NCBI GenBank assembly: GCA_009667805.1
Contig: CM019067.1
Coordinates: forward strand, 66,572,637-66,636,636
Origin: Leptobrachium leishanense
Taxonomy: Eukaryota > Chordata > Amphibia > Anura > Megophryidae
Direction: 5' to 3'
Length of the DNA: 64,000 bases
The first letter of the stretch is position 1. The number at the start of each line of letters is the position of its first letter. Positions 56,627 through 64,000 of this stretch are shown here, one piece after another. The notes below the pieces were generated by a model. That model did not search any database. It was not told the DNA's origin and was given only the letters and a program-made list of their open reading frames with translations. Both the position numbers and the translations under genes were made by a program.

Positions 56627-57589
56627 ATGATTGATGATACACATATCACTACTAAACTCCATAGGAAACCAACGGCCGCAAATAATTTCCTCGATTGGTC
56701 CTCACACCATCCAATAAATTTGAAGAGGGGCATTCCCATCGGCCAGTATCTCCGAGCTAGGAGAAACTGCTCTAGTGATGCTGATTTCCAAATAGAGGCA
56801 GACCATCTGAAGGGGATGTTTCTTTCCAAAGGTTACCCTAAAAAATGTTTGAAACGTGCATATCAAAGGGCTTTATTCATTCCGAGACATCAATTATTGC
56901 CTCCTAAACACAAGAAGGAAACTGAAAATGTACCAAGATTTGTAGCCACCTATGACAATGGTTGGCATAGAGTCAAATCTATCTATGAAAAATTCTGGCC
57001 TATTCTTCGGATGGAGAAACCTTTGAATTCACTTCTCTCCGTTAGACCGATATTCACTGCCAGACGAGCCAAAAATCTGCGTGACCAACTGACACACAGT
57101 TTCTTACAAATGGAAAAAACACCACGTACTTGGCTTCAGCAACCAAAAGGTACCTATAAGTGTACACATTGCAAAGCATGTAACTTCGTTAAGAAATCAA
57201 ACTTCTTTCTAAGCAGTGTTACTGAGAGGAAATACAAGATCAGAGATTATATGAATTGCTCTAGCAAAGTAATAGTCTATCTGATCACCTGCCAATGTGG
57301 TCAACAATACGTCGGTAAGACGATCCAACAGTTTCGACGGAGAATTTTACAACATGTCAATTCTGTGCATAATTCTCTAGAAACATCAGTCTCCAAACAC
57401 GTTAGAATGAAACATGACTCGAATCCCTCTTGCCTTACTTTCCGGGCAATTGAACAAATACGCTCAGGTCCCAGAAAAGGGAATTTTGATAAATGTTTAT
57501 GTTGCCGAGAATCTTTTTGGATTTATACCCTTAAAACCTTATATCCACATGGCCTCAATGAGGAATTTAATTATACTCCGTTTATATAA
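56627..57589 (+). pseudogene. PLE reverse transcriptase end and GIY-YIG endonuclease
   Basis: One open frame of 320 codons continues the PLE protein: TTKLHRKPTAANNFLDW and GIPIGQYLRARRNCS (RT thumb side), then a Cys pair TYKCTHCKAC (residues 177-185) and the GIY-YIG domain with VYLI (217-220), YVGKT (228-232), an Arg cluster FRRRILQH and the conserved Glu in CCRESFWIY (295). The domain nicks DNA to prime reverse transcription in PLEs. The frame is intact to the stop at 57587-57589. The first codon is not a natural start, because the protein began in the part before the insertion. Confidence 0.93.
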
Positions 57590-58039
57590 GATAGTGAGTC
57601 TGACATGCCTGCTAATCTCTCCTCTCCTTTGATGGAAATCAATTTTAAAATGTATTTATTTAAGATCTGGTAACTTTTCAATTTCACTATACATGTATAC
57701 ATCGTTTTGATCTTTTGCCCCCTCTAAACAATCTGGTCCCATGTTTTCCAGTCTTAAATTCGTTATACGATATTTACACTTTCATTCATCCCCCTTCTGG
57801 ATAATTGACAAAATAGGATTTGTGTCATCCATTATATACGCAACATAGGAACATCTGTTCAATCTGTAAGCCCCATCAAGTTTATTTATAATGAGAAATC
57901 CATATTTGGCGTTTTGTGAATTAACTCATCCTTTATTTATTGCTCATGTGTGTATAATCATATATGCATACATGTATGTATGTATTGGCCTGCAATCTCA
58001 TTTAGCTTTACTGTTGTAGGAAGCAAGATAATATATATA
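57590..58039. other. PLE 3' region
   Basis: AT-rich non-coding sequence after the PLE stop codon, ending in a short TA tract at 58031-58040. It belongs to the element by position. Confidence 0.55.
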
Positions 58040-58208
58040 TAGGGTTGAAGTGGTAGAGGCCAAAACAGTAATTGAATTTAAGCAAGCATGGGATAGGCAT
58101 AAGGCTATCCTAAACAAAAGATAAATCCAAGTAAAGTATCCATGTAATTGGGCAGACTAGATGGGCCGAAAGGTTCTTATCTGCCGACATTTTTCTATGT
58201 TTCTATTA
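58040..58208 (+). mobile_element. Dispersed retroelement 3' end inserted in the PLE
   Basis: GAAGTGGTAGAGGCCAAAAC through GGGATAGGCATAAGGC and TCGGCCCATCTAG-type text to TTTTTCTATGTTTCTA is the inverse of 60914-61100. The frequent frog phrase GGCAGATAAGAACC...GGCCCATCTAGTCTGCCC and the TAGAAACA tail suggest a LINE or SINE end. Confidence 0.75.
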
Positions 58209-59439
58209 CCTATCAAGCCACAATAGGTAATCTGCGTGGTCCGTCTGGTGTACTCTTCTTTTGTACCAATCATCCCACTCATTCATATATATTTTTACGC
58301 CCATTTTGCATCTTGGGCATCCATCTTATATCGGCTGCAGTATTGTACCGAGTGGATAACCCAGGGACCTATGATTGCAACCTCATCCGGATTACTGGGT
58401 GAGAAAGCGATCTTTCCCCTTATAATGTACTGGAGAATTTGAACACAGCGCCATTCAGATAATTCATTGAAGAGAGTAGCTGTCATTTTAGCCGCCACCC
58501 AATCATTATTTTTTTTTAATATTTTTGGCATAAGTAATCACGACCACAAATCAATTCTATTGTCTGATTGATTAAATTGTATGCCAAGTAGTGACATGTT
58601 ATTTTGCAGCCTACACCCAGTATTCGGTACATTTAATTTTCCATTGACCATCCTATTTGGTATCAATCCTTTATAGCTTTATGATCACAAGCTGTATTGT
58701 GGCAATCGGATGAGAACGCGATTAATCTTCTGCACAATACACTGGGCATTCTGATTACGGTGCTTTCCAGCCATCTCATTGGTGGAAGCATCCGTCAATC
58801 AAGTTATGGCCCAATCATTGGCCTTTGTTTGCTCGGTGTGTACGAGTAACCATGATTACCAAGTGACGCTATTGACGGATTGGATGCACACAATGCCAAT
58901 CAATCAGCTGTTTGGCAATACTTCGTAATTACTACATCAGATCACTCTGATTGGATATCCATGGGTCCTTCCCCCTTCTCCAAGTGGGCTTTAAATGCAC
59001 ATCTATATCTCGCTCTTATTTCCAGCACTCCTGACGAGCCTGTGCAAGGTGAAACGCGCGTCGGGTGCACTTTCTTTGTGGGCAGTTTAACCCTTCCCCC
59101 AAATCTCCCTTATGTAGCAATTTTTGTGATTTACCATCCACGGTGTTGCAATTGACATTTTTCTATGGTGGATTATCGCTGTGGCAGTGTATCATAAGGG
59201 TAGTTGTCGGTTTACAAGGTCTTTATTACTGCAGATGTTGGTGTATATTTCTGTTTGTGGGCACTTAACCCTTACCCCCAAAATTTCCCTTTCTCAGCAA
59301 ATAATGTTGTGATTATGGTTGGTATTATAGTCGGCATTCAATTTTTACATGGATGTTATGTGTCCAGGCACTCTTGAACAACCGCTTCATATAAACATTG
59401 GTTGTGACAGTGTATTGCAACACTATGTGGCGATTCATA
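58209..59439. other. PLE 3' region with ribozyme
   Basis: Non-coding PLE sequence between the inserted repeat and the inverted terminal arm. It contains the hammerhead motif at 59025-59068. Phrases AACCCTTCCCCCAAATCTCC and AACCCTTACCCCCAAAATTT near 59090 and 59267 suggest an internal duplication of about 180 bp. Confidence 0.55.
59025..59068 (+). ncRNA. Type I hammerhead ribozyme of the PLE
   Basis: Stem I GCACTC (59025-59030), core CTGACGA (59031-59037), stem II GCCT/AGGT with loop GTGCA, GAAA (59051-59054), minimal stem III AC/GT around GCGC, triplet GTC (59060-59062), then GGGTGC (59063-59068), which pairs with GCACTC over six pairs including one G-U. All invariant bases are present. Predicted cleavage is after 59062. 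Hammerheads with tiny stem III are established in PLE terminal regions, and this one sits about 400 bp before the inverted terminal arm. Confidence 0.88.
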
Positions 59440-60029
59440 CGTTTTTTAACATCATGTATGCCGTTTTTGTACATATATATATTTCTCTGACTGTGGGCAA
59501 TTAACCCCTACTCCTTCCATAAAGTTTCCTCCTTTATTGAGTGAATTTTCTGATGCAAAATTCTGGCATTGCAAATGATATTATATCCTCGTATGGTTGG
59601 TATATTTCCAAGCACCTTTTGACAGTCGATATATACACTCCTTTTTTTGACCATTACTACGCCAACATATTATAAGGGTATCTGGTGGGTTACAATCTTC
59701 CCAACTTTGCAGATATTGTTGGGGGCTATATTTTATGTGTTCCTTAGGCTCCCCTTTGCCATTTGAACTTAATCTCTCCAATATACATCACAGCATAAGC
59801 TGATTTGAATGAGAATTTCAGTTTCTTAGACACGTTATGCATACGGTGATGCCTTAAATCAAGTGAACACTTTTTATCACTTCTTGTTGTGTGTTTGTCT
59901 AAAGTGATCACGTTGTATTCATTTCTTAATTTTTGGCTTTTTTTCCCTAATAAAGTTTTCTTCGTTTTAAATTCTTGTCACCAATACCTTGTGGCAAGCT
60001 TGACTAGTTCAAGCAGACCAGCCCTTCTC
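59440..60029 (-). repeat. Right inverted arm of the PLE
   Basis: Inverse of 43226-43570 plus 50482-50780. For example GTATGCCGTTTTTGTACAT faces ATGTACAAAAACGGCATAC, and CCTTGTGGCAAGCTTGACTA faces TAGTCAAGCTTACCACAAGG. Confidence 0.92.
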
Positions 60030-60049
60030 GCGCCTAAAATTAACACTGC

Positions 60050-60405
60050 TCCTGGTGCCCTGATATCGAGCGCAGTCAACAGTGTTTCGCGGGAGCATCA
60101 GAAAGGAATTTAGTTTATTGCATAACAAAATTTATTTGTATTTGGGCTCCAGAATATGCCCCTAAAATGTTAGCACCGTGGCCCTTATGCTGAGGTACCG
60201 ACACATTTTAAAAACCAGTTGAGAATGCGTCACATCTCCCCATCTGATTCTGCACAAAAAAACAGAACTGCAGCAACTCCATTTGGCCAGCAGATGGCAA
60301 ACACTACCTGCTAAATAGATTACAGTAAGAAATTTAATTAAAGATTTATTTATTTTTAAAACGCTGGTTCCTGGGAGTATTTTTCTGTAAGTGAAGGGGT
60401 TAACT
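60050..60405. mobile_element. TTAA-ended dispersed repeat, second copy
   Basis: Matches 26510-26912: GCCCCTAAAATGTTAGCAC, GGCCAGCAGATGGC, ATTACAGTAAGAA, CGCTGGTTCCTGGGAG and GTGAAGGGGTTAA. It directly follows the PLE end. Confidence 0.65.
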
Positions 60406-60913
60406 GACCCTTACAATTTAATGAACAAATCCATTAGGTTTTTTTAAATTAATTTGAAACAAATGACATTATATTAACCAGTATTTGTTATTTCATTGAA
60501 ATGACACTTCTTCAACATAAAGACATGAGGAAGGTTTATACAAGACATGTGCGATTTGTTTCATTCTGAATTGAAATTCAGACGAAATTCCCCATTATCG
60601 TATATATCGGAGCATTTCCGAAAACGAAATATTGACCATCCGAAAATGATGAAACACAAATTTCGGATCGATTCGATGCTTCGGATCATTCGGCGTTTCG
60701 GATCATTTCGGGTGATTCAGATCAGTTGTTTTTTTGTTTTTTTTAGAAGTTATTTTTTTTTTTGATTATTTAAGAATATTACTACCAATAGAATGAAAGT
60801 TTCTTTACTTATTTATTCTTTTAGGATTTTTTAGACATTTTTTGGGTGATATTTTAGGTTTCCTAACTTTTTTTAAAGAAATAAGACTTTTTACCCCATA
60901 GGTTTCAATGTAG

Positions 60914-61140
60914 CATATAGAAACATAGAAACATAGAAACATAGAAAAATGTCGGCAGATAAGAACCTTTCGGCCCATCTAGTCTGCCCAATACATGGAT
61001 ACTTTACCTGGATTTATCTTTTGTTTAGGATAGCCTTATGCCTATCCCATGCTTGCTTAAATTCAATTACTGTTTTGGCCTCTACCACTTCTACTGGAAG
61101 ACTGTTCCATGTATCCACCACACTGCTGGGCAGCAACTCT
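60914..61140 (-). mobile_element. Dispersed retroelement 3' end
   Basis: Starts with four copies of ATAGAAAC, then AAAATGTCGGCAGATAAG, TTTCGGCCCATCTAGTCTGC and CCATGTATCCACCACACTGC. Inverse of 58040-58208 and somewhat longer. Confidence 0.75.
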
Positions 61141-61430
61141 CTGGAGATCGATTCATTGATTCGGATCGATTCATTTTTTGATCAGTTAGTCTTTCATTTT
61201 TTATGCGTTATAATTAATGCAGCATATGAATCCACACACTGCTGAGAAGTTCCCAGCAGTGTGCGGATTCATGTGCTGCATTAATTATACTGCAGAGAGG
61301 CGCTGCCTGGCAGTGGGCAGATTCATTTGCTGCATCACCTCTCTTCAGTATAATTAATTCAGCATACGAATCCACACACTGCCGGGCAGTGCCTCTCTGC
61401 AGTATAATTAATGCAGCAGCTGAATCTTAC

Positions 61431-61634
61431 TGGCTGGGAGGAGTAGAGGTAACATCACTGCTCTGCGTGGAAAGAGCCTGTGGAGACATGGGTTCGATCC
61501 CCAGGAGCACCTCTCCAGTAAGTGTCCTTGGGCAAGACACCTAACGGTACATACTCGGCAGCCAGGACATACTTGAAAACGAGAGAAATCTCAAATGTAT
61601 CCTTCCTGGAAAAATCCTTTCTCAAAAAAAAAAA
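61431..61634 (+). mobile_element. tRNA-derived SINE with a LINE-like tail
   Basis: TGGCTGGGAGGAGTAGAGGT contains box A and GGTTCGATCCC (61491-61501) is a consensus box B, in a type II tRNA-like layout with a long variable arm. The middle CACCTCTCCAGTAAGTGTCC and GGGCAAGACACC matches 6310-6355. The tail ACATACTTGAAAACGAGAGA and AATGTATCCTTCCTGG is the same as the 3' end of the LINE at 1139 in inverse. It therefore probably moves with the reverse transcriptase of that LINE. Confidence 0.85.
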
Positions 61635-61794
61635 TCTAATCTTCCCAGCAGTGTGTGGATTCATATGCTGATCTGAATCGCCAAAATGATCTGAATCAAT
61701 CCAAAAATCAATCCAATCCAAATCGAAAAAAAAAAAGCCATGCACATCCCTAGTTAAATAAAGTTTTAACCCCGTCACTATCAAGAATGACATG

Positions 61795-63148
61795 CAGGTC
61801 TATTCAAAGAGAGGTGAAACTCAGGAGAAGAGGACAATCTAGACCAAATAGCTGATTTAGAAAGTGAGATAAATGGGAGAATTTTTCTAGTTTGGCTATT
61901 TTGACCGAGAATTTTCACTTCTCCAATCATTCTCCTGAGTTTCACCTTTCTTTAACCCTTTCGCTGCTGAGGCATTTCCCGCCTCTGTGCTGAGCTAATT
62001 TTTACCGATTTTGCTCATCATGTTTAAATGTGTTTTGAAGGCTTATTTTAGTATATGACCCAGACATATTATATATCATTCTTTTCGTCAGGCTCGGCAG
62101 ATTCATAATATGTCATTATTATATGTATACGTCATGACCTGTCTGTATATTATAACAAAAAATGCAATAAAATATGAATTTTCAATAATTTACAATGTGT
62201 AAAGTGTTTTTTTTTCACATTTTAACATGCAAGCAATTACGGTAAAATTTTGTATGGGGTGCGCTTGTTAAAAAAATTAGAGATGGGGTCTCGTTACATT
62301 TTTTTTTTGGGAAAATTACGCGATTTTTAACAAACGCACCGCATACAAAAATCGTTAGTGCAGCATCATTGTTCACATTATAATTGAAATGGGAACAATA
62401 TTGCTGCATTAACGAACAAAAATTTTTTTTTTCTTTTTCTTTTTTCTTTTTTTTAAAAACTTTTTTCATAGTCAAGTTTGGTATTGTTGGAACGGCCATG
62501 CTCTGGCCGATCCAACAATACCAAACATTAACCCCTGCCACGGATCGGGAAATAGGGGGTTCATTGGAACCCCCTATGTCCACCATTGGTGGCAGTTAGG
62601 GGTTAACTCCAGGACTGGCGTCATCGTGCTATGCACGATGACGCCAGTCCTCAGGGGGCATTCCCGGAAGCATGGCCGACATCCAAGATGTTGGCCAGTT
62701 CCGGGAAAGGATCACGAACCGGCGCTTTTCGGCGCCGATTCGTGATCCAGCCCCCATGGGGTTAATTCCAGGTACCGTTAGGAAGGGCAGGCTGTGCCCT
62801 TCCAAACGGTGCCTGGATTAACCCCCGCAACACCGGCGATCGGGAGGGAGAGAGGTCCAAAGGACCTCCCCCCTCCCTTTCAGGCGTCTCCTCCGCACAT
62901 GCGGGGGGTGCCTGAATTAGGTATCATCGCGCCGCCGCAATGACACCTAATTAGACCGGCGGTGGTTCCGGGTGCTGGGCTGACATAGAGGATGTCAGCC
63001 AGCACCGGGGGGCCCAGCGATCGGCCGGAACCCGGCCGAACGCTGGCCCCAAAGGGAGGACGCGCTCAGCGCGTCCACCGCAAGGAACGTTACCTGCGGG
63101 TGGACGCACTCAGCGCGTCCATAGCAGCGAAGGGGTTAAATAGACCTG
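61795..63148. mobile_element. Palindromic MITE split by a TTAA element
   Basis: CAGGTCTATTCAAAGAGAGG starts the MITE. Its inner palindrome (ATTTTTCTAGTTTGGC, TTTTGACCGAGAATTTTC) reaches CACCTTTCTTTAA, and AAATAGACCTG completes it after the insertion. The MITE family is that of 38118-38299. Confidence 0.85.
61956..63135 (+). mobile_element. Hairpin-rich TTAA element, copy 2
   Basis: Flanked by TTAA (61952-61955 and 63136-63139). It is the same element as 30202-31424 in the opposite orientation: AT-rich part first (GTCATTATTATATGTATACG), then the hairpin chain from about 62480 to 63135 (GGTATTGTTGGAACGGCC with its inverse, TGGCGTCATCGTGC with inverse, GGACGCGCTCAGCGCGTCC). It is not coding. 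The insertion interrupts a palindromic MITE. Confidence 0.92.
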
Positions 63149-63780
63149 TTTATCTTCAATAGCTCATGAAGAGACAAGAGACATAAAGTTGATATGGTCG
63201 TATTATTGAACAATGCAAAGGAATTTTCTTGACTGCAGTTGAAATTTGTTTGTGAAGGAACTCTAAACTGGGCTCCTAGTTTCAGCACCTTGGTCATGTC
63301 TGCCAAGATGCTGAAGCTGTTTGAGCAGCTGGGGCTCTGCCTGAAAAATCAGAGACCTAGGCTGCTCGTAAACAGAGCCCCTGCTGCAGTATCGCGATTA
63401 TGCTAGCAACTGGCACTGTCTGCCTTACAAACAGTGTATACAGTATTGGAATTCTACAGCAGATTCATACTGTATGCTAATGCAAAATGCCTTTCCATAA
63501 TATCCAAGCATTCATTCCTCCACCCCATGGACTGTTAAATACTATGGAAGCTAAACTACAGCTGTAAATTAAAGCTCACTATAGGATTTTGGTAAATTTG
63601 CATCATAGGAAAAATCCACAAAATGGAAACCTGAGGCAAAAACTCAACTTTAGTTTTCCTTTTTACATACAATTACTTAATACAAAGAAAACAAACAGCC
63701 GTATGTGTTTTATAAGGTGGGTTTGTTTGTAATGCACAAGTAATCTAATTCCTGTTTATATAAGTGGCAGTGTCCATTTA
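63149..63780. other. No recognised feature
   Basis: AT-rich unique-looking sequence up to the last MITE. No coding signal. Confidence 0.4.
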
Positions 63781-64000
63781 AGCTAGGGTCAGAGTGGGGC
63801 AGTCGGAACGCGCGTGCAGGCGCACTAAATCACGGCGGCAGTAGCAGCACATAACGGCCAATGACGGCCAATATACGCAGTACGTGCGTACAAAAGTGCG
63901 CCGACACCACGCAACCGGCAAATGAACGCATTTTTATCAGAACGTGAAACCGCTGCTACTGACGTACAAAGTGCGCGGCGGCCGCATGGCAGCGTGTGTG
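63781..64000. mobile_element. CpG-rich Harbinger-type MITE, cut by the window end
   Basis: AGCTAGGGTCAGAGTGGG at the left, then GCGCACTAAATCACGG, ACGGCCAATATACGCAGTAC and GAACGTGAAACCGCTG match the inverse of 5004-5439. The rest lies beyond the window. Confidence 0.85.

Larger units (their letters stand above)
43226..60029 (+). mobile_element. Penelope-like element (PLE), heavily nested
   Basis: The outer ends are inverted copies. GAGAAGGGCTGGTCTGC at 43226 faces GCAGACCAGCCCTTCTC ending at 60029. The match continues through 43570, resumes after the Tc1 insertion at 50482 and runs to about 50780, against 60029-59440 on the right. Between the ends lie a reverse transcriptase and a GIY-YIG endonuclease, the hallmark of PLEs such as Neptune and Poseidon types. 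Interruptions: Tc1 (43579-50477), a GC-rich block (about 52820-56625) and a dispersed repeat (58040-58208). The left arm has about 60 bp of TA-rich sequence, absent from the right arm, that received the Tc1. Confidence 0.88.
60540..61754. mobile_element. Composite hAT-like element with nested repeats
   Basis: ACATGTGCGATTTGTTTCAT at the left and CATGCACATCCCTAG at the right, with ATTCGGATCATTCGG-type inverted motifs inside both flanks (TCGGATCGATTC, GATCTGAATCAATCC). The left terminus has lost the CTAGGG. It contains a dispersed repeat (60914-61140), inverted phrases GCAGTGTG.GGATTCAT repeated around 61220-61420, and a SINE (61431-61634). Confidence 0.6.

Noticed and set aside
60076..60110. 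Minus-strand CTGATGC...GCGAAACACTG as a hammerhead
   Set aside because: The last core A is C, and no stem II loop can be formed in the six bases between the core halves.
61431..61501. Functional tRNA gene
   Set aside because: Box A and B are present, but the cloverleaf is poor. The head is repeated at 6249 and continues into a LINE-like tail, so it is a SINE.

Overview
The window looks like intergenic or intronic DNA from a large, repeat-rich vertebrate genome. I infer an amphibian, most likely a frog. The reasons are the mix of Tc1/mariner, TTAA-type (piggyBac or Kolobok), PIF/Harbinger-like and hAT-like elements, CR1/L2-type LINE remnants with rounded 3' tails, a tRNA-derived SINE and a Penelope-like element with a GIY-YIG domain. 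The species call is inference. I found no host protein-coding gene, rRNA, tRNA, CRISPR array or bacterial feature. Every recognisable coding segment belongs to a transposable element, and all are damaged.

Layout. 0-5 kb: a hairpin-rich non-autonomous element (61-771), a LINE remnant on the minus strand (1139-2085), a 580-bp inverted repeat (2424-3004) and a 26-bp minisatellite (3866-4250). 5-17 kb: a Harbinger-type MITE, a SINE, a CTAGGGATGAGC-ended element, two Tc1 elements (7991-9614 and 15563-16760) and a TTAA element (14021-14629). 17-30 kb: mostly unrecognised AT-rich sequence with hAT MITEs, an L2-like LINE end (28351-29026) and a repeat that carries a well-formed hammerhead ribozyme on the minus strand (29390-29474). 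30-43 kb: TTAA elements, MITEs sharing the terminus CAGGGTTATTCA, a foldback element with a telomere-like core (33436-34197) and several palindromes.

The dominant structure is 43.2-60.0 kb. A Penelope-like element (PLE) with roughly 600-bp inverted ends is interrupted at its left end by a Tc1 element (43579-50477). That Tc1 is interrupted exactly at its transposase stop codon by a 5.3-kb TTAA element (44883-50220). The TTAA element encodes a truncated piggyBac transposase and holds a 380-bp tandem array, telomere-like repeats and a chain of hairpins. The PLE reverse transcriptase is split a second time by a 3.8-kb GC-rich block (about 52820-56625) made of a 19-bp satellite and an array of palindromes of about 215 bp. 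The PLE 3' region carries a complete hammerhead ribozyme motif (59025-59068).

60-64 kb: a composite hAT-like element with a SINE and a dispersed repeat inside it, a palindromic MITE split by a second copy of the 30-kb TTAA element in opposite orientation, and a Harbinger-type MITE running off the window end. The strongest items for follow-up are the hammerhead motifs, the nested PLE, the palindrome array and the one-sided hairpin chains in TTAA elements.
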